From Kordia sp. (GTDB taxonomy: Bacteria; Bacteroidota; Bacteroidia; Flavobacteriales; Flavobacteriaceae): a stretch of 64,000 nucleotides of DNA. Positions 53,348 to 63,246 of the stretch are shown here, in pieces. The notes under the pieces are model-generated. The model did no database searches and was not told where the DNA came from. It saw only the letters and a program-made list of their open reading frames with translations. A program made the position numbers and the translations under genes. The stretch lies in contig NZ_JAKVBC010000020.1 in assembly GCF_022447245.1 (NCBI RefSeq), forward strand, positions 1-64,000. The letters run 5' to 3'. The first letter of the stretch is position 1; every line of letters starts with the position of its first letter.

Positions 53348-54079
53348 TTATTTAACCTTCTGAATCAAATAATTAGGATTGCTGTCTATGATCTTATAAT
53401 TATCATTCTTTTTGATGTCTTTGATAAAGTCTGAACTTCCAAAATTTAAATGATCTGCGGAATCATCCAATAAGATAAATCCGTTTACTTTTAATTTTGA
53501 ATCTACATTTTCAAAATCTTTTTTGGTTTGCTCGTAGGAATGATCTCCGTCAATATATGCAAACGAAATCTCTTATTGAATGCTAAATGTTCTATCAAAA
53601 ACATCTGTGAATTCATTCGTTGTGTTCCATGTGTTAAAAAAAGCTTCCGAAGGAGAATGACACGTATGTGTTTTTGCATTTGGATGCAATAATGTTGCTG
53701 CATTCACAAAAGCATTCTGTATATACGTTACATAAGCTTTTCTGCTCACATTAGGCTTTCCATCTATATGTTATTCAATAGTTCCTGTATGATCTTTGAA
53801 ACCTTCATATATCCAAGCGTCACAACCTACAAAACGGTGTTTTTTACCATGTTTTTCTAATAGATGTAACATCACATTGGTAGACAAACCTGCATACGAT
53901 CCTATTTCAAAAACAATTCCGTCACTAGGCATGTGTTGAATGGCATAATCCATTAAATAGATATTGCCTTCAAGCAACATTCCTTCACCAATAATAGTAG
54001 CTTTAATCCTGTAAAGGAAGTAATCGTTATTGATGGTTTTGTATTGTTTTTTAAAAATATTGCGAATGCTCTTTTTCAT
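53348..54079 (-). pseudogene. Class I SAM methyltransferase gene with two in-frame TAA codons
   Basis: One continuous frame of 243 codons runs from the ATG at 54077-54079 to TAA 53348-53350. It is interrupted by TAA at 53771-53773 (after DHTGTIE) and 53573-53575 (after RTFSIQ). The rest is fully recognisable: FEIGSYAGLSTNVMLHLLEK (SAM motif I), VGCDAWIYEGF, ISFAYIDGDHSYEQTKKDF and GFILLDDSADHLNFGSSDF, as in TylF/MycF-like or macrocin-type methyltransferases. Both lesions are substitutions to TAA with no shift, so the gene looks recently inactivated. A glycan or small-molecule substrate is plausible from the location. Confidence 0.82.
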
Positions 54080-54173
54080 GTTGTGAATATTGAATGAATT
54101 GATTCCACAAGGTGATTACGATGAAGTCAAATGTATTGATTTTTTAGAAAAGTATAGGAATACTTAGTTGTTG

Positions 54174-54929
54174 TTATTTATATATAATTTCTCTTGTGAG
54201 TATATGATCGAGTCTACCGTTCTGAGAAGATTCTTTTTTAATCCAATTGTCAAATTGATCGAATTGATATGTATTCTTGATGGTTGAAATTAAAGAATTT
54301 TTAGCATCATACTCTTTTATTTCAATGATCATTTCATCATCATATGTAAATATATAGTGTTTGCTTTGTGTTGGAGTTACATAATCTGACAGTTTTGATG
54401 TAGTGACGAGTTGCTTTTCATCATAATTTTTTACTTCAAGCGTATTTGTAATGGTATCATTCGTTTCCATATCTATATACAATTGTGCTAATGAGCTTTC
54501 TTTCAGTTTATTCTCAGAAGTGTACCTATATTTTCCAATATATTTGAATTCCATTTCATCATCTTTATGTTCAGAACGAGTTGCAATTAGCAAAGTGTCG
54601 TTATAAAAATAATTGACCGTAAAGGTTGCGTTGTTGCTGGTATAATGCACAACTTCTTTTTTAAGTTTTTGATTTTTATTGTAATGACACTCAATATTTG
54701 TAGTGTCTTAAGAGAAAGAATAATATTGATTCGAACGAATTATTTGATCGAGGTCATTATATTTTTTTTCAGTGATAAAGAGTGTATCTTGCTTTTTTCT
54801 CTTTACATCAATTGTATATTCTGTAATTTGAGTTGCTTTTTTTGTGAGCCCATTCTTTAATAACTTCTTGTTGTTATGACAACTGATTAAAGAAAGAGAA
54901 AAAAGTAAAATAGGGATGATTTATTTCAT
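54174..54929 (-). pseudogene. Lipoprotein gene with two in-frame TAA codons
   Basis: One frame of 251 codons begins ATG AAA TAA. The third codon is TAA (54921-54923), where MKK would be normal. It is followed by IIPILLFSLSLISCHNNKK, a clear lipoprotein signal with lipobox LISC. A second TAA at 54708-54710 follows YYSFS. After that the frame is clean to 54174 (IECHYNKNQKLKKEV, FTYDDEMIIEIKEYDA, FDNWIKKESSQNG). It resembles flavobacterial lipoproteins with YD/RHS-like short strands. A downstream ATG (54650) could start only a fragment without the signal. Confidence 0.78.
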
Positions 54930-54989
54930 TTTAAATGTTCAATATATATGCTAAGATAAAGTTTGAAATATATAGTCTGCTATGAAAAC

Positions 54990-55990
54990 CTATTTTTTAA
55001 ACACTTTTGGATATGTAATGATAAATTTGGTGCCCAATTTCCCATCAGATTCTACACGAATAGTTCCATTATGCTTTTTAATAATTTTTTTGACAATAGA
55101 AAGTCCTAAGCCTGTACTTTCATAAATGACTTTTTCTTGCAATGTTTGAAATACTTCGAATATTTTTTTGTGATATTTTGGAGCAATGCCTGAACCATTG
55201 CCTTCAAATATCAATTCACAAGAATTTGATTTTTCAACGCTCGAAATTGTAATTTCACAAACTTCTTTATCGTTATATTTTACAGCATTGCTAATCAAAT
55301 TAGAAACTACCTGCGAGATTTGCATTTTATCTCCTGTAATTTCTGGTAATATTCCTTTGGTGGTAAAAACAGTTGTGGGGTCTTGGTAGTTTTTGCGTAG
55401 GCTTTAATCATGGAATTTAGATCAACAGTTTCTGGCATGATTTTCCCAATTTTAGAATAACGCAAAATACCATTAATCAAGTTTTCAAGGCGTTTTACAC
55501 GTCCTTGCATGGTGTCTAAATGATCGTAAACATCTTCAGTTTCACCAGCTTCTAAATCTTCCTTAATGAAATCTGTCAAACTTTAGATTTCTCGAATTGG
55601 TGTTCATAAATCATGTGAAGTGATATAAGCAAACTTTTCTAATTCTTTGTTTTTTAATTCAGTATCGTCTACATTTTGATTCAATTCTTTTAGCTTTCGA
55701 AAACTATCTAATCCAGTTCGTACTACTAAAAACACTAATAACGATCCCATAAAAAAGATAAGACCAGAAAGTATGGCCAATAGTTCCGTTTGTCCTAAAG
55801 TAACAACAGTAGCTGCGGCTAAATATCCTGCTAAAAATATGAACATCAACAGGCGTAATTTTTTCCAATTACCTCTCAATTCACTGTTTGGAAGTGTATC
55901 AAAAATCTTTTTGGTATTACCTGCACTTAATAGCATAATAAATGCTCCTAAAAGAATTAGGGCTGCTATGAGATAGTCAGAAAAGTACAT
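54990..55990 (-). pseudogene. Sensor histidine kinase gene with two stops and a frameshift
   Basis: The N-terminal part has three to four transmembrane helices and a coiled linker leading to FAYITSHDL, the phospho-His box. TGA follows where Arg would stand (H-D-L-R-T-P), then TPIREI, then TAA where Glu is expected, then SLTDFIKEDLEAGETEDV and a dimerisation helix (LENLINGILRYSKIG). A one-base loss near 55380 (AAGACCCC, expected AAGGACCCC) precedes the ATPase domain with SNLISNAVKYND, a GSGIAPK G1-like box and STGLGLSIVKK. All domains are present, so the lesions look recent. Confidence 0.8.
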
Positions 55991-56231
55991 AAGATTTCTA
56001 AAAAGTTAGTATCATATTCGTGTATATTCATAAATTTAACAATGTGATTTAGAGGATTTTTGTTTGAAAACCACATAAATGTAGTATGAACTGAACAGAA
56101 ATACAATTTGAAAGTCTATGCTTCATTAAAATTTACGGTAAATACCAATTTTCTATGGACAATCTGCCGAATAGAGGAACGTATTCCAGTAACGTTTTAT
56201 GTGTAAATATGTAAAGCTGAAAATTAGGTTG

Positions 56232-57256
56232 TTAGTTGCGTATTGGAATTGGATGAATTTGTAGCAATTTTGCCAAGTCCAATACTTTTTGTGGTGTGTA
56301 TAATGTTTTTTCTAAATCATTTACTTCTAAAGTTCCTGCTTTTGCTTTGAACACAAATGATTTATAAGGTAATTTGGCTACTTCTTGGTTGAAATTAACA
56401 CCGTGTTTTTTAATGAGCGTTTTGGTAACTATTTCTATTTCTGTTTGAATTGTAGTTCGTAACTCTTCAATTTCTCGAATCCAAGTACGTTGTTTGGTTA
56501 AGAATTCTTGAATTTCTGGTTCTTTCTTATAATCGAGTTTGTCTAATTGTCGATATACCTGATCAATCTTCATTTGTTCCCAATCTTTGGCTTCTAGGAC
56601 AGGAATTTGCCAATCTGATTGTTGTTGTTTCCAGTGATCAGTCTGTACTTGTACTTGATGGACTTTGAAACTAGGTAATTCAATCGCTGTTAACTTTCCT
56701 GCATGACAAGCGCCTGTGTCAATTCCGTAAGTATTGTTTTTGACTTTTGGAATTTCGCCAACCACATGATGTCCGTAAATAATGGGTTTTTCTCCTGAAT
56801 AATAGTCAGACCAATAGGTTCCTTCTTCATAATTACTTTCCAAATAACGACTTCCTGAAGTAGTTCCTGCAAGGACTTCTTCTTTCTGTTTGTACAAACT
56901 TTTATCATGTTCAAAAAAAGCATGTATTATAATAGCTTCTGGTGTTTCATAATAATACGGAAGCGTTTCTAACCATTTACAAAAATCGTCATATTCATCC
57001 CTAAATTGCACTTTCACAATTTCTTGCGAATAGCTTAAAACTCCATTCAAATGTTTGCGTTCATGATTGCCCATTAATAAATGGAATTCTTTCTATTCTT
57101 AAAATAATGATATAGTTCTACTGATTTATTTCCACGATCTACAATATCACCAAGAGAAATGACCAAATCATCGTCTGTCACACCAATTTGCGCTATAAGT
57201 TCAATAAATTCATCGTAGCAACCGTGAATATCGCCAATTATATATGTTTTGCTCAT
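56232..57256 (-). pseudogene. Calcineurin-like metallophosphatase, interrupted by a -1 frameshift
   Basis: The frame from 57256 begins MSKTYIIGDIHGCYDEFIEL and contains SLGDIVDRGNKSVELY, the GDxHG and GDxxDRG metal motifs of PPP-type phosphatases. It then stops at NSIY. Adding one T near 57079-57081 gives NSILLMGNHERKHL, the GNHE motif, and the protein continues in the downstream frame (IIHAFFEHD, IIYGHHVVGEIP, YGIDTGACHAGKLTAIEL) to about 340 residues. So there is a single homopolymer-type lesion in an otherwise complete gene. It may dephosphorylate proteins or nucleotides such as Ap4A. Confidence 0.82.
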
Positions 57257-57272
57257 CGTATTTTGATGATTT

Positions 57273-57857
57273 TTAAGAAATCGAATCAAAAGTAAGCATT
57301 GATTCAATTTGCTGTTTAGAAATGCCCTTTGTTTTTGTGACTTTCCAAACCTCTTTTTTTTCAATACCAATATACCAACTTTTTACTTCGCCATTTTTAA
57401 TATCATATACCATCAAACTCCCTTGATGATTTATGGTAGAGTTTGAAGAAATCCAAAAACAAAGACCGTTTTGAAGGCGCCTAGAAATTACATTTTTTTT
57501 ATTTTCTATTGATGGTTGTAGTTGATGAAATGGTACTAAAAAACGAGTGTTGTTTATATCCTTTTTTCTAAATTTTGTTTCTGATAATACACGATTTGGA
57601 TGAAAAGGCGGAATTGTAATTTCAGTATTCCAATATGGTTCTAATACAAAAGGAATTTCAGGATTTGATTTGCTATCATATTCCAAAAGTTGTTTTCCTG
57701 AGTAATTCAACCATTTATGATCAAACCAATTCTTGATTCGAATTATAGAAACTTCACTAGGATCAAAATAGGTAACAAGATAATGAATAATTGTTTCTAC
57801 GATTACTTGAAAATCTTTAGCGTCAGTTGTATCAAAAGGGATTTGTAGTTGACTCAT
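57273..57857 (-). CDS. Hypothetical protein (194 aa)
   Basis: The soluble protein begins MSQLQIPFDTTDAKDFQVIV and is of mixed alpha/beta composition. It contains NWFDHKWLNYSGKQLLEYD and KNGEVKSWYIGIEKKEVWKV. No signal peptide or known motif is seen. It ends 16 bp before the metallophosphatase start on the same strand. The frame is clean and the composition coding-like. Confidence 0.62.
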   Translation of the reverse strand: MSQLQIPFDTTDAKDFQVIVETIIHYLVTYFDPSEVSIIRIKNWFDHKWLNYSGKQLLEYDSKSNPEIPFVLEPYWNTEITIPPFHPNRVLSETKFRKKDINNTRFLVPFHQLQPSIENKKNVISRRLQNGLCFWISSNSTINHQGSLMVYDIKNGEVKSWYIGIEKKEVWKVTKTKGISKQQIESMLTFDSIS

Positions 57858-57881
57858 AATAAAGAGAGAAATTCACAATTG

Positions 57882-58772
57882 TTATTCTCCAAGAACGATC
57901 ATGAAAGGAACTTTTTCTCGTACTTCAAGTTGTTTATGATAATCTAAGTTGTCATATGCTTTTCCATACAAGTTTATACTTTCTTTATTTCGAATGGTTT
58001 TTAATGTAGTTAATAGGTGCGCAATTGGTGTTACTACATCTTGGTATGTAGCACTTTTAGTTGGTTCTAAAATATATGCAACTTTCTTTTTAGAATTCCA
58101 TTGCATAAATTTTTCAGTAAGTTGCGATGCTGACATTTCTTCATTGTCAATACTAAATGATTGATGATTGACCACAATTACCTTTGACTCTGTTTTTTCA
58201 GGGTTAGCCTTTATATATTCACGTGAAATGCTCGGCGGCGGTGGCGGTGGCGGAGGAATCATTCCTGCTTCTTCCGTGTCATTTGATTTGTTTTTCTTCT
58301 CTGATTCAATCTTTTTAAAAACTGTTTCAACAACAGATACTGCATTTTCATCACTAGGAAGTTTGTATTGAAATCCTGTTGTCTTTCTTCTTGGAATTCT
58401 TTGGTGCGTATCAGATTTACATGCAAAAAGAACAGGTAAGGCATTCATTTTCCGAAGTTCACTTAGAACAGAAGCTAATTTTGTATATGGAAGATCTTTG
58501 TCAACAACCAATTCTGTCATAAATAATGGTTGTAGACCAATGTTATGCTTTATTCCATCATACAACAATTCAAATATTTTTGCTCTCAGTGCACTCAATT
58601 TAATTTTTTCCCGCTCAAGTGTCATTTGTCCTTTTTTATCAATAGTAATGGTAATGTAGTCATGTGGATTTGTGTCGACTTGAACAGTTTCAAAAGTAGG
58701 AACCTCTATGTTTTTTTGTGCAATGGTACAACTCACAAGGAATAATGCGGCAATAGTAATGTATATTTTCAT
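57882..58772 (-). CDS. Secreted protein with two ExbD/TolR-like periplasmic domains
   Basis: The 296-residue protein has a signal peptide (ITIAALFLVSCTIAQ). A first domain (about 38-140; YITITIDKKGQMTLE, LVVDKDLPYTKLASVLSELR) follows the ExbD periplasmic pattern. A linker with a run of eight prolines (about 172-179) leads to a second similar domain (about 190-296; SKVIVVNHQSFSIDNEEMSA, SINLYGKAYDNLDYHKQLEV). It lacks the ExbD transmembrane helix with its Asp, so it cannot be a proton-motor subunit. The Cys in LVSCTIAQ could alternatively be a lipobox. Confidence 0.6.
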   Translation of the reverse strand: MKIYITIAALFLVSCTIAQKNIEVPTFETVQVDTNPHDYITITIDKKGQMTLEREKIKLSALRAKIFELLYDGIKHNIGLQPLFMTELVVDKDLPYTKLASVLSELRKMNALPVLFACKSDTHQRIPRRKTTGFQYKLPSDENAVSVVETVFKKIESEKKNKSNDTEEAGMIPPPPPPPPSISREYIKANPEKTESKVIVVNHQSFSIDNEEMSASQLTEKFMQWNSKKKVAYILEPTKSATYQDVVTPIAHLLTTLKTIRNKESINLYGKAYDNLDYHKQLEVREKVPFMIVLGE

Positions 58773-58865
58773 AAATGTGATATCGTGTTTTAATGATTAA
58801 ATATACAGAAACATTCCAGTTTTAGTAATAAAAGGAAGAATCAAAAGTATTTTAAGCGTATTTAT

Positions 58866-59921
58866 TTAGTTGGGAAAATGTATTTTTTCATAAAGAAAAT
58901 CACCAATGAGCTCATGCGCTTTTGGGTTAATGTGCAAATCTACATCCCAAAACAGTTTTTCTGAAGTATTTTGCAAAATAGGGAATAAATCATAGTGTTC
59001 AACTTGTTGTTCTTGTAGAAACTTTTTCAATAGTTGTGTCATTTCCAAATTGTTGTTCGTCGTTTTAGCATCGAGATCAAATAAAGTTTGTATGTGCTCA
59101 CGAAATATTGGTTTTACTTCCAGTTTTGACGGCAACAACGTCACAATTAATCGAATGTTTTTTTGTTTACAGAGTTCAATAATTTGTAACAAGTATTCTT
59201 TAGCAATTACCATAGAACGCTCTTTTTCTTCAGGAAACGACTCGTAAAATAATAGTTGTTCTATTCCTTGAATATATGGAAATGCTTGTTGTTCGGCTGA
59301 TTGAAACTTTCTGCGGAAGCGCATAGACCAACTTTTATAGATATTAGAAATACTTGTTCGGTCGTCTTCAAACTTTACAGTTTCTCGAAAATCATTTCCA
59401 GTAAATACATTAATTAAAAAGACATCAGGTTTTAGATGCGAGAACTTTTTTAAAAAACCATGGTAATTGCGAAATGTATAATAGCCGACACCACCATTCA
59501 TACAATTATAATACGTTGTTGTATCTGTAGCGTTTAGTTTTTTTTCCCAAATATTGACAAAAGATTGTGTATTGTAACGTAAAACACCATCGGTATGTGA
59601 ATCACCAGTAACCAATACGCGAAATTCGTTTGGTGTTTTATCCGCTACATCATTATCATCTCGAAACCCTAGATTGTTAGTGCGTCTTTCAGTAGACATC
59701 TTTTGTTGCGGCGTTCCCCAATCATCATACAGGTGAATATTAGGTTTATGCAAAAACATTGCAGTGTCATCAGGAATAAAATATTCTGATTGCTTTTCGC
59801 TTGTAAATGAAAAAAATGTTTGAATACGATGTACTTCCATAAAATACATAATAATTGCTAAGATTAATAACAATGCGCATAGCACTAATAGATTGATCTT
59901 AACAAGCCGAACATATTTCAT
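58866..59921 (-). CDS. Membrane-anchored SGNH/GDSL-type hydrolase
   Basis: The 351-residue protein has an N-terminal transmembrane helix (LLVLCALLLILAIIMYFM) and a periplasmic SGNH domain. Block I is RVLVTGDSHTDGVL, block II MNGGVGYYTFRNYHGF, block III INVFTGNDFRETV, and DVDLHINPKAHELIGDF carries the catalytic Asp-His. It is the fifth such protein in the window and diverges from the 2OG-Fe(II) oxygenase gene. It probably has a role in surface-glycan acylation or deacylation. Confidence 0.8.
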   Translation of the reverse strand: MKYVRLVKINLLVLCALLLILAIIMYFMEVHRIQTFFSFTSEKQSEYFIPDDTAMFLHKPNIHLYDDWGTPQQKMSTERRTNNLGFRDDNDVADKTPNEFRVLVTGDSHTDGVLRYNTQSFVNIWEKKLNATDTTTYYNCMNGGVGYYTFRNYHGFLKKFSHLKPDVFLINVFTGNDFRETVKFEDDRTSISNIYKSWSMRFRRKFQSAEQQAFPYIQGIEQLLFYESFPEEKERSMVIAKEYLLQIIELCKQKNIRLIVTLLPSKLEVKPIFREHIQTLFDLDAKTTNNNLEMTQLLKKFLQEQQVEHYDLFPILQNTSEKLFWDVDLHINPKAHELIGDFLYEKIHFPN

Positions 59922-60081
59922 ACAAAAGCGTTTCGAACAAAGAAACTAAAAATATACAACAAACAAAAAGCAGTCAATGACAATTTTTGGTATAGAATTT
60001 TTTAGAAAAAGCATGACAAAAAGCTAGCTTAAAATAGTATATTTTTCAGTACATTTAGCACACCAATACGAAACCGCATTT

Positions 60082-60915
60082 ATGATTTTTGATTATTCAA
60101 AATGGAAACCAAGATTAACCACTGATACTGAGAATTATCAAAAAGCGTTGCCGTATCCGCATATTGTTGTAGATGATTTTTTAGAAGTCGCTGCGGCGGA
60201 AAAAGCACTGGAAGTTTTTCCAAAAATTAAGGATGAAGGCTGGATTCATTACATTCATGTAAATGAAAAAAAGCATGGATTGAACAAGTTAGAGTTGATT
60301 CCGGAATTTATTCGTGATGGTATTATCAAAGAACTGAATTCACCTGAATTTACAAGTTATCTTGAAACGCTTACAGGAATTCCAAATTTGTTGCCAGATA
60401 CTACGATTGAAGGTGGTGGAATCCACCAAAGTGAAAACGGAGGTTTTTTAAATATTCATGCGGATTTTACCGTACATCCACATAAAAAAACATGGCGACG
60501 TCGTGTTAACGTGTTGGTTTATCTAAACAAAGATTGGGACAAATCGTATGGTGGTGCTTTGGAACTTTGGGAAAAAGACATGTCTAAATGTGCCATTAAA
60601 ATTGAACCAATTTTCAATAGAATTGTCATTTTTAATACGGATGAAGATTCGTATCATGGTTTTCCTGATCCAATTACCTGTCCAGATGATGTCACTCGAA
60701 AATCAATAGCATTGTATTACTTCACAGAAGAAAAAGTAGGTTCGTTCAAACGAAGATCCACCAATTATCGAGCGCGTCCAGGAGATGGTTTTAGAGCTGT
60801 TTGGATTTGGCTTGATAAAAAAATGATTGCAGCCTATACTTGGGTCAAAGGAACCTTTGGAATCAATGATGATTTTATAAGTAAAGTATTGAATTTATTT
60901 CGGAAGAAGAAATAG
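60082..60915 (+). CDS. 2-oxoglutarate/Fe(II)-dependent oxygenase (prolyl-4-hydroxylase-like)
   Basis: The 277-residue protein has the double-stranded beta-helix iron site: HxD in GFLNIHADFTVHPHKK, distal His in DSYHGFPDPI, and a basic residue for 2-oxoglutarate in TRKSIALYYFTEE. VLVYLNKDWDKSYGGALELW is highly typical of the 2OG-Fe(II) oxygenase family. It hydroxylates an unknown substrate, and similar genes often lie in glycan clusters. It is a single gene between divergent and convergent neighbours, and a repeat-like sequence follows its stop. Confidence 0.85.
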   Translation: MIFDYSKWKPRLTTDTENYQKALPYPHIVVDDFLEVAAAEKALEVFPKIKDEGWIHYIHVNEKKHGLNKLELIPEFIRDGIIKELNSPEFTSYLETLTGIPNLLPDTTIEGGGIHQSENGGFLNIHADFTVHPHKKTWRRRVNVLVYLNKDWDKSYGGALELWEKDMSKCAIKIEPIFNRIVIFNTDEDSYHGFPDPITCPDDVTRKSIALYYFTEEKVGSFKRRSTNYRARPGDGFRAVWIWLDKKMIAAYTWVKGTFGINDDFISKVLNLFRKKK

Positions 60916-60937
60916 GTTTTGGACATATTAAACACGT

Positions 60938-60975
60938 CTTTGCGAGAAGCATAGCGACGCGGGCAATCCGTTTCT
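60938..60975. repeat. REP-like repeat unit
   Basis: CGTCTTTGCGAGAAGCATAG then CGACGCGGGCAATCCG, in the gap after the oxygenase gene. It resembles the GTCATTGCGAG...GCAATC units at 53205-53242. Confidence 0.45.
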
Positions 60976-61058
60976 TTAGTAAACGGAATTTATTATGTTG
61001 CTTGAGATTTTAAGTACTTTTTTAAATTTACTTTTTAATTGGTTTATGCAAGTCATTT

Positions 61059-62204
61059 TTATATTGATCCAAATTTTCGATATAATTTAAACGTCAATAA
61101 TACAAGCCATTGGGTAATAGAAACACTCAACAAAACACCAAAAATTTCATAAGTTTCAATGAGTAATACAATCAAGCTCACACTTATAAAAAAAGCAAAA
61201 AAGCTAATGTAGATAATGGTGCGTTCTTGGTGATTTTTCATAAGTTCCATCACGTTTAACGTATAAAAATAACAAGGCAAAGCAATGGATGTTCCTACAA
61301 TATAATATTCATAACTAAAGCCTAATTTTACAAAATATTCCATCACAAACCAAATGGCAAATCCTCCAATAATAGTTAAGGGAATTGAAACGGCATAGAG
61401 TTTATATTTTATCTTTTGAACGACTTCATTTGATAAACGATATATGTGTTTTGTAAATGGAATGGTGATATATGCAGCCAAAGCTTGTAGCATTAAAAAA
61501 GCGGTAATGAGTAATTGATATTCGGCTAATTGTGATTTTTTTAAATAGAAATCAACCATATAAATATCTGTTTTAGAAACTAGCCAGCCACTTAAACCAA
61601 GAATGAAAAATGGCAATCCTAGTTTGAATTCTTGGAATGAAATCTTAACAGAGAACGATTCTTTCCAGAAATTTAGTTGTAAACTTAATACAAGCAACTT
61701 ACAAAAAGTTGCGACCACGTAAATTTGTAAAAAAGATGATAGATCAAACGTTTCAAGGTAAAAGATACTTCCGAAAATAATTCCAAAACCAATAACTTCT
61801 GCCAGTAATTGCGCGCCAAAATTCTGATGATAAACGACCAAGGTGCTTAATGAATTATATAGAAATAACAAGTAAATCAATACAATTGCCCAAGCCGCAA
61901 TAGTTGTTGGGAAAAAGAAAAAGAAAACTGTAGCAAAAGGAAGAAGCATACAGCGTGATAGCAAATTGCTAAAGAATGCATGATACATTTTACTTGGGTT
62001 TTCACTGTAAGTTCGTAACAAGTGATCGCGATTTCCCCAACCAAAAACGAATGAGATAAAAAATACCCAAATCATGACATTGATTAGTTCTGCCCAAGCT
62101 TCTTTTCCAAAGATTTTTATACCAAAAACGACAATCAAAAAATTGAAAGCAGGATTGGCATATCCTTGAATGGTGTTAATTCCTATGGTGATTAATCTAC
62201 GCAT
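61059..62204 (-). CDS. Polysaccharide flippase-like membrane protein (Wzx/MATE-type)
   Basis: The 381-residue protein has about ten to eleven transmembrane helices in the arrangement of the oligosaccharide flippase superfamily. It starts MRRLITIGINTIQGYANPAF and has FISFVFGWGNRDHLLRTY, then FKLGLPFFILGLSGWLVSK and YMVDFYLKKSQLAEYQLL, which are Wzx-like loop motifs. It should move lipid-linked glycan units across the inner membrane. Its start overlaps the end of the upstream glycosyltransferase gene by 8 bp. Confidence 0.8.
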   Translation of the reverse strand: MRRLITIGINTIQGYANPAFNFLIVVFGIKIFGKEAWAELINVMIWVFFISFVFGWGNRDHLLRTYSENPSKMYHAFFSNLLSRCMLLPFATVFFFFFPTTIAAWAIVLIYLLFLYNSLSTLVVYHQNFGAQLLAEVIGFGIIFGSIFYLETFDLSSFLQIYVVATFCKLLVLSLQLNFWKESFSVKISFQEFKLGLPFFILGLSGWLVSKTDIYMVDFYLKKSQLAEYQLLITAFLMLQALAAYITIPFTKHIYRLSNEVVQKIKYKLYAVSIPLTIIGGFAIWFVMEYFVKLGFSYEYYIVGTSIALPCYFYTLNVMELMKNHQERTIIYISFFAFFISVSLIVLLIETYEIFGVLLSVSITQWLVLLTFKLYRKFGSI

Positions 62205-63246
62205 TGTATACAGATAAATAAGCGTTGATGGTTTCCGTTTCAGAACTTAGTATAACACGTTCTTTTTTTGAGTTTTCAGTAGCAAGCAGTTTTTCGCAAG
62301 CTTCAATCAAGTCTATTTTGTGTTCACAAACGATCCAATTTTCAGAAGCTTTTGCCAATCCGACATTGTGCGAAACGATCTTCATTCCAGCATACAATGC
62401 TTCTAAAAACACAAAGCCAAACGATTCGTACATGCTTGTATGTAACAGTATTTTCGATTGTGACATTTTTGTAAAAACTTCTGTTCGCTGTAGATGTCCA
62501 AGTAAAGTAATGGTATCTTCTAATTGCAGATTTTTAATTTTTGTTTCCACTTCATTTCGCATGCCGCCATCACCAATAATAGAAACCTTGAGGTTTGTAT
62601 GTGTTTTTGTTAGAGCAGAAATGATATCGATAAAATCACCATAATTTTTAATCGTATTTAAAGAGCCAACTCCTAAAATATCAATCGTGTTTTTTTGCAA
62701 AGCTGGAAATTCAGAAACATCCAAATGCCAGGGAATAATGGAAGAATCTAAACCGTAATTGACTTTCAGTTCTTTTTTATGATTTTTAGAAAGTGTCACT
62801 ATTTTTGCATTCGAACCAATCAGAACCTTTCCATACGAATTTTTAATCGCCGCATCTTGTCCCATCACAGTTACAACATGATGTATGTTTTGTTTTTTAG
62901 CGAATTTTTCTCCAATTCGAGCACATTCGCCAATCCAAAAACTATGAATGGTATCAATTTTTTGTGTTTTATGGAGTTTTTTAAGTGCTTTTGAAGCTTT
63001 TCGCCATGTTTGCAATTTTTTCAGACGTTTATTTTGTCCATTTAGCGGAATCACTTGAATACCATACCAATCATATATTTCTCTTGTAAATGGAAACTGA
63101 AACGTCAGTAAGGTCAACTTCGCATATGGCAACGCTTTTCGCATACTTTTTAGAAATACTTGTAACGCAGGAATTGTGGTAGAGTCGCTTTCAGATTCCG
63201 CAAAACCTGGTGTTAAAAATACGATATGTTGGTTCGTGTTGTTCAA
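62197..63246 (-). CDS. Glycosyltransferase family 4-like protein
   Basis: The 349-residue GT-B enzyme has an N-terminal half starting NTNQHIVFLTPGFAES and a C-terminal nucleotide-sugar domain with VSIIGDGGMRNEVETKI, LLGHLQRTEVFTKMSQSK, and the E-x7-E motif region MYESFGFVFLEALYAGMKIV. It transfers a sugar from an NDP-sugar to a growing lipid-linked glycan at the cytoplasmic face. It overlaps the flippase gene and follows the FkbM gene. Confidence 0.9.
   Translation of the reverse strand: MNNTNQHIVFLTPGFAESESDSTTIPALQVFLKSMRKALPYAKLTLLTFQFPFTREIYDWYGIQVIPLNGQNKRLKKLQTWRKASKALKKLHKTQKIDTIHSFWIGECARIGEKFAKKQNIHHVVTVMGQDAAIKNSYGKVLIGSNAKIVTLSKNHKKELKVNYGLDSSIIPWHLDVSEFPALQKNTIDILGVGSLNTIKNYGDFIDIISALTKTHTNLKVSIIGDGGMRNEVETKIKNLQLEDTITLLGHLQRTEVFTKMSQSKILLHTSMYESFGFVFLEALYAGMKIVSHNVGLAKASENWIVCEHKIDLIEACEKLLATENSKKERVILSSETETINAYLSVYNA

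Noticed and set aside
53348-57256. Recoding of TAA as a sense codon
   Set aside because: Most intact genes in the window (for example sucA, sucB, exbB and ansA) end at TAA with nearby terminators or next genes, and the positions hit by TAA would need different amino acids (Glu, Lys, Tyr). Mutation or sequence error is simpler.
58219-58258. GGCGGTGGCGG microsatellite as a phase-variable repeat
   Set aside because: It encodes the proline run of the ExbD-like protein. It is an in-frame triplet tract and short, so it would change linker length rather than switch the gene.
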